A stretch of DNA of 64,000 nucleotides from Hyalella azteca (Eukaryota; Arthropoda; Malacostraca; Amphipoda; Hyalellidae), in the NCBI RefSeq assembly GCF_000764305.2, contig NW_025934876.1:186001-250000 (forward strand). Direction: 5' to 3'. The notes beneath the pieces are model-generated. The model worked only from the letters and a program-made list of their open reading frames with translations. It had not been told where the DNA came from and did no database searches. The stretch's first letter is position 1. Every line of letters starts with the position of its first letter. The translations under genes and the position numbers were made by a program. Shown in pieces: positions 39,828-54,100 of the stretch.

Positions 39828-40867
39828 AGAATTTTCATGTCTAATGGTGAGCTGGGATGATACCTTTTTTTAACCCATATTACGGTATTTATCTCAGGCG
39901 GTGGCCGCTGATAAACCTCTCAACCTTTTCTTCTTCTCGCATCAAGACTTGTGCTATCACGAATTCATACTCTGTCATTCCCCTACCTAGGTAAATGAGA
40001 TTAATATGGAAGTTCCTCACTTTAGAAGATGAAAAATACTACTCTTATTTGATGTTCGCCAGATTGAAGGCGAAACCGTTTATTATTGCCTTAAACTTCG
40101 CAATCTTGTTTTTAAAACTATTCGCTAGGCGAGGATATTATTTTCTGTATTATTAAGATTTCATGCGATTTCCAGCTGTAACGTAACCATTTGTCAGCCA
40201 TCAGTTAATTTAATACAGTTAATATAGATACATCAATTCACGAACGGCGAAACATCCCGAGGATAACATTGTACAATTTTTCAGAAATAAATAATGCATT
40301 GGGGTGAAACGTACGGTTTAGAAAAAAATCTGAGAATGACGTCTTCTTAGATAGTACACGTACAAGCCAAACGATTCGAAAATTCTCACTAGTTTGGTGC
40401 GATTAAACTAAAGAGTTAGGAAGCCCTAAAATTAGTCCAATTTAATTACTAATTCTGATTTGTATGATCTAATTTCCGAAATTACACTGAAGGGACACGG
40501 CAATTACAATCAACCAATACAAATCATTCGTTTTTCGAGGAAAGTTAACACGAAGTATATATATGTTTCTAACTCAGATCAAACTAAATCAACAATTTAT
40601 ATAGATCGAAGAAGTTAGTATGATTTTAAGAAAAAATACTCCAACAGCCGTCGTGGCAGCTCAGTTTACACTCAGGCGCGTGGATGACCAAGCCTATCAT
40701 CAAAACGGAATCTAGTTGTACACGCGTTTACGAATTTAGTTGTACGCGCTACACATCTGCGTGCCACGTTATTTATACATCCGGGTTTCTGAACACCACA
40801 GCAGAAGTTCTCGTTAGGAACTTCAGGCCTGCCACTTATAACGCCTTCTTCCAGGCCACTTTCAAGG
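39828..40867. other. Intergenic, no gene seen
   Basis: AT-rich, no exon or terminal repeats found. Small open frames at 40672-40929 (minus) and 40684-40881 (plus) overlap each other without a known domain. Confidence 0.4.
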
Positions 40868-42480
40868 TTAACAGGTTTTGAAATACACGAAGAGGTTTTC
40901 AAGCACCCGGTCGCTCGAAGTCCGATCAAGTCATGTGAACTAGACGACTTTCACCCTAGATTGTTCAAATAATTTGCAGCCGCCCTGGCCAGCCCTTTGG
41001 CAGCGTTTCTTTAAAAACGCTTGAACGAAGGAACTCAGCCTACCGATTGAAAAAAAGCTCATGTGGCACCATTGTTCAGAAACAGGTGATAGGAGTAGCC
41101 CCAGTAACTGCCAACATGGCTTCGTTGCCGGTAGATCCTGCACCACTAACCGTCTGTCTACTCTGACCAATTTATTAGACTCGTCTGCTGGACGATGGGG
41201 AGTCAGTGGATGTAGTGTACCTCAATTTTGCCAGACGCATGAGCGGCTGCTTCGTAGAGTGAAGTATTTGGAAATAGAGGCTAGAGTGCTCCAGTGGATC
41301 AGATATTTTCTAGTTGGTAGATGGCAATCTGTCTATTAACGGAACTTTATCAGGCTGGGCTGCAATGCACAGTGGGTGTGCCACAAGTAAACGTTTTTGG
41401 GCCTGTTTTGATCGTTGCTTCTATAAACAATCGTTGATTCGTTCTATCTGCCAGAAGTTGCGTCAAGCGCGTGCTCCATGCATTCTGACGAAACAAAAGT
41501 TTATAATACAGTTAAGGATGCGTCAAATAAAGTTTAACTGCAAAGTGATCTTGATAGTAAAGTTGACTGGACTGATACGTGGCAGCTGCGTTTTAATGGA
41601 GACAAGTACTCCACCTCGTTAAGAAAAATGAACAGCAGGATTGCAGGTTGAGAAGACAGGATTGCAACGAGAGAGAAATAATATGTAATAACTAACTCAG
41701 GCGTGGAAAGGATTTGTGAGTTTATGTCAACAAGGAGCTGAAATTTTCTAGACACATTGAAACGCAAGTTCATAAATCCAACAAACTTCTTGGTCTGATC
41801 AGACGCTCATACGAGCTCCTAGATGCAGAAACGATGAAGCTATTGTTTAGCGCTGTAGTGCCCCCGATCCTAGATTTTGGAAACCCCATTTGGTCACTAA
41901 AACTTGGAAAGGCAAAAATTCAGATGATGTTAAAAGACCTGCAAAAAATATAATTCAAAGCTCGAAGAGCCAGTCTTTTGAAGAAAGATTAAAGATTATA
42001 AAACTTTCGAGCCTCTGTTATCGACGTCTGTGTGGTGACCTCATTGAAGTATGCAAAAATACTCATGGTTTACACTAGGTCCCAGAAGGATTACTAGAAT
42101 TTTAAACAAGATCCAACAACAGGGGCCACGGCTATAAACTAAAAAAACTGCGTTGCAACTAATCTCGCTTCGAGTCACGTACATAATGGAACAGGCTCTC
42201 TATATATATTGATATCGTTGACATTGAGTATTAAAACGTTTAAGAACAAACTAGTTAATGCTATTGAGAACTTTAAGTTTAGACTTGAAATGCCTTAATT
42301 GCACAATACGAACCTGGTTGAAGTTTATTAGCTATTTCAAACTAACGTCAGGCGCTAAAAGCTCCGGCCGCATGACCTGTTTTTAGATCTTTTGTGAACA
42401 ACTCATGAAAATTAGAAGAATCGGCGACAGGATGCACCAGGCCTATTTTTCAGCTCCGACACAACTAGATGATATGATAA
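40868..42480 (+). pseudogene. CR1-like LINE copy, degenerate, with 3' end
   Basis: Plus-strand pieces in order: GFEIHEEVFKHPVARS, RLNEGTQPTD, NCQHGFVAGRSCTTNRLSTL, a broken VRVLQWIRYFLVGR-like block, NCKVILIVKLTG, KHIETQVHKSNKLLGLIRR, FEERLKIIKLSSLCYRRLCG and DLIEVCKNTHGL. It ends with AAGAATCGGCGACAGGATGC and a short ATGATATGATAA tail near 42480. Multiple stops; no complete catalytic box. Confidence 0.87.
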
Positions 42481-45400
42481 ATTTCGCTTAAGAATAGATG
42501 CAGACATAAATTCCCTTGCAATTTCTTGAGGTAGAATCTAGGATTGTCATCCAAACGAAATGCCATTCTTTTTCGTTTAATCGAGCTTTGGTTATCACAA
42601 TATCTTTTGTATTGTTTGACAAATATTTTACCTTAATGCAATCAAATAATGCAGATCAATCCATATTGCAGTTTATTTCTCAGTATTTTCATTCACTTGG
42701 AAAAGTGTCAATGAAAAACCCCAGAAAAATGTTCATTGACGAAACAAATCAACGCAAGAGTATGAAAACGAATCGTGTGTCACGCAGCTCCATGATTGAG
42801 TTGATCACATGAGCTTTTTTGAATAGTATTATTGCTAATTTTTACAGCAGTTTTAAAGCTATACAACTTTTAGTCGATTCTTAATGAAAATTAACCTCTT
42901 TAATCATATGATTAAAGAGGTTAATTGTGAAGTTAACTATGATTTCTCTACATTCGATTAAGAAATTTTTCCAGGACACATTAGATTTTACAGAAGGATA
43001 AACACTGGAGCTTCCTGGATTTATCTTTATAGATACTCCACACATGAGCGCAAACGTTTCTAATTGCGGGTGTGTTGAAAAAGGAAAGGGATCTGAATCC
43101 GTAATTAATTAAAAGAATATTAATAACGACGCTATTAAACATATAACCGGGACCAGAAATGGACCTAAAATATCATTTGTATGTCGCTTGAACTAGATAA
43201 AGTATGAAAACTACTCACCTTTTTCCAGCTCTTATCCACCTCCCTATTTCTGAGCCCCGGCCTAAGTTCAGAATAAGTTGTTCAGCCCGAAGTTATCTGT
43301 TGTGCAACCCATATGGCAGCGCCATAATAGAGCTACATTCTGACCCAAATAAGCTGTTTGAGTTTTTATTTCAGTTAGCAATGGCATAGCACTGTTATAG
43401 AGATAGTTGGCCAGTTCTTGTTTCGATAGTCTTGGCTAAATGGATGCTGTACCGGGCAGGATCGGTGCCAGTCTCGTCCTAGAATTTTAACGGTGTTACG
43501 GGGCCCTTCTTATTGACTAGGCGTAGTTCAAAACCATAACCTATTCCGCAATAACCCTTCAGCTTCGACACGCTTCTCGCGGTTCATCACACGAAGGAAA
43601 CAAAGACGACCGAATAGTTTTCATTCAACACGGGAGATGACAACAAGTGTGTAAGAATCGAAGTCGATTCTAGGCTTCGAAGGTCTCCCTGTATGAGAGA
43701 TAAATACTACGGCTAAGTTTACAAATTGGACAAGCCATAAACACATAATAAAGCTTAACAAGAATTCCTAAAACCTAAACTTGGACAGTTATAATTTCAC
43801 ACACTTAACTGCAAGATCAATATATAAAAGACAAGAGCCCTGGTCCTACTTTAAAACATCGGTGATAAAGTACACATTAAAATCCTGTTCCCTGCGGTGG
43901 CGCAAACAGAATAACGCTATTTAGTGGCTACTAACCCGGACTTCAAGGTCAATCCGGCAACATCGCGAACGCGTCTGCTTTATTCATTAAAAAGACATTC
44001 AGAACAGTATAGGTTAGATTCACTACAACGGGGTTGTAACGTATAGGAAATTATGACCTAGCTCATTACATAACTCATTACCAAATTATTGAAGGTCATC
44101 TCCGTCACTATTAAATTTCAAGAAATTCCACTAGGCATTGTCATTAAGGCAATAACAAACCGACTTCTCATTGCTTGATTTTCTACAAAATAAACAGTTT
44201 CACTGAGATCAAAAGATCGTTCAGAGTTCCTAAAGATCTGAATAACTAGCTATCAAACAAATGAATGAAATGTATTTGTAAAAGTATCGTAAGGTAGTAC
44301 GCGGTAGTTTCATCGCGGTAGTAAGGAATATTTTATTTATCAGGGATCTTTTTTATTGTCATGCACTGGTCACATTCTTGAGAAGGAACTCATGTACACT
44401 GTACAGCCCACATCGTCTTGGTTATTGCATAAGAAGTAACTGTCCCAACTATCGCATATTAAAATGTTCCTTCAATATATATCGAGAGAATTGCAGCGAT
44501 GAAATCGTTTTATACAACAAAAATGTTATTTATAATACTGAATTTATAGATTAGGCTGAAAATAATCGGGAATATTTTCTATCGATCCATCGTTTGGTCC
44601 AAGTTGTAATGCCAATTTCGTTTCTCACTAACAACTTGGCATCTGGCAAGGTATTCAAATTCTTGTTGGTATATAATAAGAATCTCGGAACTTTATTTAC
44701 ACATTTTGATTTATTTTGTTCTTTCCTTTTATAGTCTATTCATAGTAAAATTATGTATTTTTTCTTCTTTTAGCTCTTATTCACTATCCGACAGTGGTTG
44801 CATGAAATTTTTTGCAGGAATCTTTAAAATATTCTCCCCACAATTAAAAGATCTTTATTACATCGTTTGATGGCAGGGATAGAATCAGCAGTAAGCTGGA
44901 AGTAGCTGAGAAATCACCAAACCTTATCCAAGAAAGCATCTAAAAACAATTTTTTCACTTAACTTTCCAATATCTTTTATTTTTTTTCTCCTTCTGAAGA
45001 GAATGTGATTTGCACTGGATAGCTGAACGCTGACAAACAAGTTTTAAAAAACTCAATATGCAAATTTTACCATTCACAAGCTTTCTGCTGTTCTTTATTG
45101 AGTAATGCGGTCATTTTCTCGGATTCATTATTGCACTTCACAACAATGATGAAGTCTTATGTTGGTATCGAATCATTTGGGCAATTTTTTATTTTAAAAT
45201 AAGCAGGCCCAGGAATTGTAATCAAGAAAAATGTGGTTGAGTGGATTTATGCACAAGGCCATATCATATATATTGAAGTGAAAATTGACAGTTGTTTCGT
45301 ATATGCAGGTTTCTAAAACATCTAACCCTACTGAGCTATCATGAGTTTCAAAATTAAGAAATCATAGCTAAAATGCGGCTCATCATATAGGAATAATTTT

Positions 45401-46940
45401 GACTAAATGAAACATGCCATTAGATTCAAGCACTTGCTCTAGGGTTAACAATTAAAGCATTCATGATTTTCTCAAATAATAACCAAAAATCCTCCTAGTT
45501 ATGAAGTGAAATAAATTTCAGGATCAGGTATGGAGTTTTAATAATATAAACAATGAGTTGAAAGAAAATGCAGGAGAAGCAAAACATCTTAGCTAGATTT
45601 ATACGAACCAAGTTACTGGACGTAGCGAGCGGTTGGCGTTGCGGTAGAAGTTCCGATGCTAAATGCAAGCTCAGCCTGCACTTGGTGGAACTTACATATA
45701 TGAACGCAACGGTAATCGAATCTGCAAACTTCTTAGCTTCGTTGACTATTGGAAGGAAAATGCCGTTTTAATGACGCTCCATAAAGCAGTTGATTATTTC
45801 AATCAATTATGCTGAAATTTCTAAAAACACACTAGTCAGAGTGATTCATAGATTTGGCTTTTGGAATAGCGACTGAGTGTTTCGATTGATGACGTGCGAT
45901 CTATTTGAATAACTCAGAGCTGCAGAGTATATTACTAGTGATCTACCAACAATGAGAACAACGGGAGTCAAAGCAGCGGCCACAACAATCAAGAACAAAT
46001 GCTGCGGACCTAGCTGGACGGAGCGTCGCGATGTTACCGCAGTGCAGCGCCCAATGAGAGTATCTCGAAACAACCGTCAGGTTACTACGTATAATCTGTA
46101 CCTTGCGACACCTGAAGTGAGCGACAAGCTGGCTGTACGGAATCTCAATCGTCCAGTAAATGGTGCGTTGATTACATCTGAGCACCAAATATTTTACGAA
46201 CAACACGATAATATGTCTTTGCTGAACAATCAGCGAACTAATCTGAGAAAACCGTAGAGAAATGCGAGTCAAAAGTTTTGCAGTAAAACAGAAGATAAGT
46301 TACACAAAATCTAACTCAAAGGGCAAAGAAAAAACGTACAAAATCTAACTCAAAAGGCAACAGGAGACAAACACATGTAGAAGATTAAACGATAAATGAA
46401 AATATCCTGAAGAAATGAGAATATAAAAATACATGGCGACAACAAATTCACGAGTTTAAATCGATTTGGTAAAACACATTTGTTATGTAATTAGGGTTAA
46501 AATTTGAAGTACGCTGCACTATTGTGAAAAATAGGAAGTGTCTAATATGAAGACACAGAAATAAAAATCTACAAGTTTTCTTGTGTGAGATCTTATGTAT
46601 GACTGCTCTGAATTGCTACAAGTTAATAATTTAAAAAGTAAGTATTTGTCGATAATCAGCGCCAAATGGTTCAACAAACATTGCAATGCAACATCGCTTA
46701 GCCAACAAAAAACAGTAAATTAAGAATAGAAAAAAAATATTCACATATATGTGCTTACTGACTATCCATATCGATGACTTCCCGTTATAATTGATTATTA
46801 TCTAGCACGAATTTTAATCCACGAAGGAACATATGAAGCTGGGTCACAATGGAAATTGTCAAGTTGTCAACGCATATGGCATGGAATGCATTGCTGTTAG
46901 AAACCGCCTTGAGTTATGCGGTAAAATGTGCAATAACTAA
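42481..46940. other. Long stretch without a supported gene
   Basis: I see no exon with domain evidence. Open frames at 42516-42812, 43204-43389 and 45568-45771 are unremarkable. At 45943-46272 three overlapping frames on both strands coincide with a GC-richer patch, but none resembles a protein family. A perfect palindrome lies at 42890-42925. Confidence 0.4.
42890..42925. repeat. Perfect 36-bp palindrome
   Basis: ATTAACCTCTTTAATCAT is followed immediately by its exact reverse complement. No flanking element boundaries were found. Function unknown. Confidence 0.9.
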
Positions 46941-47595
46941 GCACCTTTCACACAGGACGTGAAATACCGCACGCGGCAACAACACGCAGCGGTATTTCAC
47001 GTCGAACCTCAGCGGACATACGTAATCTTTACTGCTATTCACACACGACGACTTTTAACGCAGCGTCAAATTTGACGCATGCTGCCTGCGTGTGTTCTTC
47101 CAAAACTGTTGCCGCATTTGCCGCAACAGTTTACCTTGCAATGGTTGTCAATGTAATCTTTCACACAGTGCGGCTTTTGACGCAGCGGTTTTTGACATAC
47201 ATCCTAGTCTGGTACAGACAACAATTCGTGGAATCTTTCTGCAACATACGGAAATAATTTAAAAAATTGGCTTCACCTCCTCTTAATTTTCCAAATAGTG
47301 TGGTAAACTCTTCTTCTAAGGGTCTTAAATGTACTACATGGTGAACCCAGCACCGCCTTATTTTCCTCCTTTGCTGTCTTTATGCAGTAAGTACAACAGG
47401 AGAGCCTTCTTTTCTTTTCTTAGAGCAGCCATTTATATAGAGCTCACTAAAACTCTTTACCACTTTCGGAGAACAGCACTATGCAATACTGATAGAGTCA
47501 AGCGTAAAAAGCCGCCTCTTCTGAATGATTGTGCGGTAAATACCGCTGCGTGTTTTTTGACGCATGCGGTATTTCCCGTCGTGTGTAAAAGGGGC
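46941..47595. mobile_element. TIR DNA transposon, non-autonomous
   Basis: Left end GCACCTTTCACACAGGACGT followed by GAAATACCGCACGCG; the right end, read inward, is GCCCCTTTTACACACGACGG then GAAATACCGCATGCG. The similarity continues to ACACGCAGCGGTATTT in both arms. Internal copies of TTTGACGCATGC and TTTCACAC suggest repeated terminal motifs. The flanks CTA and TTA could be a decayed 3-bp duplication as in PIF/Harbinger, but this is unsure. A 126-codon frame (47329-47709) runs out of the element and is not recognised. Confidence 0.78.
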
Positions 47596-48014
47596 TTTAG
47601 GCATTTAGCAAACCAGACTCAGGATGATTTTAGCTGCCGAATTGACCCAAGTTTTATGCCTAAAGAGCAATGGAAATTTCAGTCTTTATCCGTGGATGTC
47701 TTCACGTAGAATCTAAATGCTTAGGATGAGCCGAGTCTAGACCAGGCCTAATTTCAATAAATAATGAAATAAAACTTTTAACTTACCTTTTACTGAGGCT
47801 ACGTGCGCAGTATTTACTTGCAAAAACATACGACATTTTGTAAAATGTAAATATCTTTAACCGACTTCTTCGTTTTTGCGTTAGATTCTGCAAATGGCTG
47901 AAAACTATTTAAAGAATATTAATATGAGCAGAATATATGCTGATTCATCATGTACGTAAGCTAAACTAATGCTGAAATTAGAAAAGGCAGTATAGCGCGC
48001 CCACTAATTAGTGA

Positions 48015-48115
48015 GCAGTAGCGCGCTACATGTAGCTGTAGCGCCCACTACACTTAGAGCATGTAGCGGTAGCGGTAGCGGCCGCTACATTTCACAGTAG
48101 CGCTGCCCAGCTCTG
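48015..48115. mobile_element. GTAGCG hAT-like element, 101-bp remnant
   Basis: It begins GCAGTAGCGCGCTACATGTA and ends CTGCCCAGCTCTG, with GTAGCGGTAGCGG between. The first bases of the left TIR are missing or mutated and no target duplication is apparent. It is the smallest member of the family seen here. Confidence 0.8.
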
Positions 48116-51100
48116 CTCATAAGTAAGCAAAACGCGATGAGTGAAAGTATTAATAATCATTGTATTTTTAAGTATTTGAAGGAAGACGAAGGGCAAAACT
48201 ACCTTCAATTACTCACTGGATTAGCGTATAGGGTGATCAGTAAGTCCGTGACAACGAAATTTCAACATCAGTTCAATGCTCGGGGAAAAATATTTTAATA
48301 GTTACACTCGAATGAAAGTGATAAATTTGCTAAGATCATTAGGGGGCAATTAACTTGTAAATGCTATTAAGTGGCATTTATCAAAGAATACTCTAGGAAC
48401 ATGAGTGATAAAAGCTTAAGGTACCTACACGTAAAGATGGGCATCTTAAAGCGATATTTCTTAGTCTACCGTTATACTCACTAGTTTTGTTAACAAATTG
48501 GTCATAATGTTATTTCGTGAATATCTTATTATCATGAACAGTAAACGATGAAAAGAAGAAGGCATAGGTCATACAATTTCTGGGAAAAAATTACGGCGAC
48601 TTGATATGAAAATTTTGATGTCAATTATGACCTGAAAAAAATCATAGATCAATGTCAATGAGAACAACAATAATTGAAACGCTTCGATGTTTTAAAGTTT
48701 AAGCATTATTAATAATATCGTAAAGAGAAGCAGTCAATGATGTATTCTGCAGTCGTCTTGGTGGCATACGAGAGTGCAGCAATAACGCATCATGGAATAT
48801 AAAAATTTAAATCGTTTTTTCATAATAGTAAAAATTTTAACACGCTTGCTGCTAGGAAAGGCAAAACACGTGAAAAAAACGCCTAACAGGGGAGATGTGA
48901 TCACATGGCGCGTGCGCTATGAGTGATAAATAATGTATAAGTGTAGTGAGTTGGCTGCAGTATTGATAGGCTGCTCATATAGACCTCGGTTGCAGTCTCA
49001 GCGAGTCGCATTTCTTACATGTGTTGCAATCCAATCGCCACAATTACGGGCTTCTGCCTTGTAACAATTCTTTTGGATCTCACCAGATACACGATGAAGC
49101 TTCAGGGGCCTCACATAAATCAAGAGAAGAGCGAAAGAGAAACTTTGGCATTTTGACAATTTGAAGGCCTCTTGCGTCCGCTCTAGAAATAACAACGAGA
49201 AAGTATTGAAAAAAACCATCAAGGATACTTACCCAACTGAAGTGTCCTTCAAGTATGCTATATTATGGTGGATATACGTAATTAAGTGGAGTCTGCATCT
49301 CTGCTGACTCCGCTCTGGCCATCATCCTTCACTATATATACGCCAGCAAGCCTAGACCACATTCACTCACACCTATGCCCCCATGTCATTTAATGCCCAA
49401 CACCGTCAAACAATTTCTGCTCGAGTGCCCGGAGCTGGAAGCACCCATGCTACGTGTCGGCATAACATCCATCGTACAGCTTTGGTCCGAGCCAGCTCGG
49501 GTAGTGGCTCTCCTGCCCAGCGCGGGCTTCATGGCGCCGAGGATCATCAATAACAGCCCTACTTAAGATGAAGTGATTTTGAACAGAAAACGCTTTGTTT
49601 GTAGCAATAATTGAAACAATAATTCGCAATCACTAGTTTTGGAATTGAATGAATTTATAAAATATAGCATATAAGTTGTACTACAGAAAAAAACCCAACA
49701 ATCCAAAAATGACGGTTAAAATTCATCCTACTGAGTAATGCCAAGGCCTGGAGAAGACGTACTTCCCTCTAAAGTTGAACATTTCAAGAAAACTACAAAT
49801 AAGGACACCATTATTGTAATAAGATTCTGTAAATTGCTTGATATCGCATGTTAATCTCTCTCTCGACACCTTGTACAACTGATTGGCGGTAATTGCAAAG
49901 CCGATACACGACTATATGATCGTTAAACTCAAACGCTAGTGCGAGGCAGAATTATGGCCAAACGATGGTCACACATCGCAGTTATATTCAAACGACGAGT
50001 CGTCGACGCGTCAATGCGGTAACCAGAATTCATGTCACAATTAACGTCCAATTGTAACAGTTTTAGAGTTGAAGTCCTACTATTCATTTCTTGAACGATT
50101 ACAGTGAAAAATTTCTGCGTACTTCGATCAATTTCCTTTTCTTTTCTCTTGAATACCGGTTAGAGTGTCATCCTAATAAAATTGGGTTTTATTTTGTTGG
50201 ATGCCCTAAAAATATTGGATTTTTACGATTAGTCAAATTTGACGAATATTATTGCTTCTCCAGCAGCTCGTAAAATAATTAATTCGTTTGATAGTTACTA
50301 TACGTCGCACAAAATCTATAACATAGAAATACTTCATACAGGCCAAAAAGTATGACAGGTCTGAATTTGAATATTTAAAAAATACTCTTTTAAACTCCGA
50401 TTGCAGCTTGAAATTCACGGGAAAAAACTACCTCTGGCTCCATGATACGACTAAAGGATATTTATCAAAAGGGACACAGGAATTACCGCATCGAACGTTT
50501 TATATTTTATTGAATTGATTAAATAAACTTGTATTTTAATTTGCGATCATCTCGGAGGCTTTCATAAATGTTCAAAAATTGTTTGGATTGAAGACAATTT
50601 CACTTCTTATAATTAATTCTGCTAGACCAAATTTCTATTTTTTCCCACAATATATGCCGAAAATATTACCTTTCTGTTTATGGAAAATCTTGAGATTATT
50701 TCCTTGAAAACCAGTGATAACCAATAGATTGTTGAGAAATCAAATTTTGTTAATTTACGATAATATTAGCACCTGTAATGTTTTGAACATTGAAGTCAAT
50801 ATTATAAACAAACATCATTTCTTCATGACAGACCTTATGCTAATGCAGTTGAGGTGGCAGCTGAAATAGAAGCGGTAATAAAGTATGGATGGGACTTATT
50901 ATTCATTATTACTTCATTGAGCAGTGACTCATTATCAAACACATATCCGTGATATATGTTTTACTATATTCCCCAATGGTTTTGTCCATTTAGGACAAAT
51001 TTGTCATGTCATCATGATGGACCCAATGGCCATCTGTCATTTAGCGCCCACTCGTGCACTTTTCTTGTTTCTTATCCACCTGAACCTATAGAGAAGAACG

Positions 51101-54100
51101 GTGAGTTGTGATATAAAACTCAGTACTAATACTGCTATGATTTCACAAAACTGTGCTTTAATTCTGAATCAGCTCTTACTTCCGGGATTTTGTCCTACAC
51201 GGACTTCGATTGAAAATTTAAAGTGACTTTCTATTAACTTGAAATTACATTTTCATATCATACGCATCTATTGCCGGGAGACCGATATTTATTGAACTTA
51301 TTTACTGGCATACTTTTTGAACTTTATGCCATGTCATCCAAGTAATTTACAGCGAACTTGTATTTCAGAAACCCGGAAAAATTCATTTATTGTGTAGCAA
51401 GAAGATTCTTAGTAAAATTTATTGAGCATAAGGCAAATTCTGTTTACGAATCATAATGCGCAGTGAAGAACACCAATTACCCCTCTTTGCTGCACCTGCA
51501 ATGAAATTTCGGGGCAATCAAACCATTCTCGATGAGCTGCTATTATTGTCTTCGCAGAGAGAACTTTAACTCTTATACAGACAGGCATATAAATTTGAAT
51601 TTCTGAAGACTCTACTACAATGTATGGACAATTATAAGATAAATTTACTCAAATAAACTTTTCAAAATTTTGCATGATACTGAAGAAATTCATTGACTAA
51701 AATTCTAGGAAAAGCGGCAACAACGATAAAAGAAATTAATTATTTTTAAAGTTATTAAGTAAAACCTTCTAGCTGCAATTTGGTTTAATTTTCTCCTGCT
51801 ACTTTAAAGTAAAGAAATTGAATTTGCATATTCCGACTTTTTGAAAAATGCGGAAAACTCGTCAATTTCATTGTCCGAGCCAAAACTTTCATTTAAATGC
51901 TCATATTTAATTACTGGGCATGGCAGCAAATGATGCTATGAATGGATGCATGGGCAGATGGTTGGAGATTGTCAGATGCATGATAACTTAGCCTTAAACA
52001 AAAACCAATGGATGAGCTGGGCTTTTATGAAAGGAGATTTTAAGTGAACTAGTATGTTAAAAAAGGTTAAGCGAGATGGTTGGGCTTATGAATTTGAAGC
52101 AGAAAAATTGTAAATTATTGTAAGATTATCATTAGCGAGCAGTACGCTACTCAAAATTTTTGATAATGCTCAAGATAATTGATGGACAGGATTTGTTTTT
52201 CGAAACAAATACACGCGCTTTTTCGAAACTAATTGAGATTCTAATTCTAAAAATGGTATCATTCGTTAATCAAAATCACTCAAATTTCTAGATTATTAAT
52301 TACAAGTTTATTCACGCTTTTGAACTAATATAAACATATAATTTAAACATTCAATTCGACATATGTGCTCAGTAATCAGCAAGGCTCTTACCTTAATAAA
52401 CGATCATATAACTATAACACACTCAGTTTAAAATTTGAGAACATTGAATGTTAACCGCTTCGGATAATCTAGGTAATTAGGTTTGTGCATATTCGGCAAA
52501 ACCTCTACCCAATTTCCAGCACCATCACATTGACTGTGTTTAGAGATTTTACAGAGAAGGAAGTAGAAAAATTTTCTCATTGATGGTCAGATCACGAAGC
52601 CAGTTCAAATTTTTAATTAGCATCGCATAACATTTCTTACAGATGAAAAACCTTGAGTCATTCATACCACATCAACTAGTTGAATCTATGAGGAATTCTA
52701 TGTTACCATAATCTAATTGTTTAGCATTCACAAACCAATTTTAGCATTCACACACACCAGAAGTTATACATTGCAATGTAGGCCACACTTTTATTGGAAA
52801 AAAAATTGACATGCTAGCGCTAGTAGTATATAAATATAATGTGGACAATAATTAATCCAAGACCTACACCATTAATCTTTGGTGCTCAATCCGTAATTTC
52901 ACGTAATATATGTATAAACTTACATTTATTATTAATTATTGATCATCTTATAACACCTTATAGGATGTGGTTATCGCACTGTAATGCTTAAAACTTATTG
53001 CTCCTTTGTCTTCTTGCAAATCCTTCACTGTCGACGAGAGGCTGGAACTAATATTTTATCTTATAGAACAGCTCAAGAAATATTAATTCATATACTAATT
53101 TTGCCAACACCTCTGCAGAAATTTCATTCACTAGCTCTTGTTTTACTCATTTTTCTTAATTATATATCAGTATATAAATTATTCATTGCTGTGCTCCTCA
53201 CGAAGCTTCGTAATTACTCAAATAGGCCACTATAAACTAGCGATCCGCCAATTTTGTGATATTGCATTTAAATAATAAATTTGTCCATCATGCTGATTCA
53301 TCGAATATACCCCATATTAATTATATAAAATTACATTCGTACTGTCCGATAAATGATAAACCAATATGTGAAGTTGAGATTTCAAGATATTAAAGCGAGT
53401 TAGGCCCCTGTTAATAGAGACGAACAAGAGCAAATTAATAATTAGTAGAATGGCCAGGTTGAAGGCTGTGGAATATCCAAATACAGTACAGAAATTTCTC
53501 AGAGCAAATCGAGCAAGTCATGGCAATGGCCATCAGCTCCATGCAACAGCGATGAACGTGACCAGAATAACTTCTTATGTCAGTTGTCACATGTGGTACA
53601 TTTAGAAAGGTTAAAACTAGAACATTTGTGACGATTAACAGACGCAATATAATTCTTTGGAAGACAAAAGTAACACTCTCCTTGCAAATTTCGTATCAAT
53701 TTGAGATTCTCATCGCATCCTGATCACAAAACTATTCCTATGCTTGGCTCTAATACACATTCATGACATTGCACATGCTCAGGCCCTCTGCTACACTTTC
53801 TACACCGTACACTGCACATCAATAACATAAAGCCTGATAGTCAACAATAAATTTGGCGTGCAAATTTAAATTTTTAAACTCCTCAAAATTACTCAAAAAA
53901 CGTGGCAATTTGACTACTTTGGAGTTCTAACAAATGTAAGAGATCCCTAATATACGGCGCCTGAAATCTTCGCTGTGGGTGTCAATTAATGTATTAATGG
54001 GTTATCGTGTACAGCTTACACCCATCATGTTCTCGTTCAGTGTATGCTTGGTGTTCATTAAAATCTTGTAAATTGAAAAACTAAATAATTTTGTAAATTT

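Noticed and set aside
45943..46272. Gene suggested by three overlapping open frames
   Set aside because: Open frames on both strands in a GC-rich patch are expected by chance; no family motifs.
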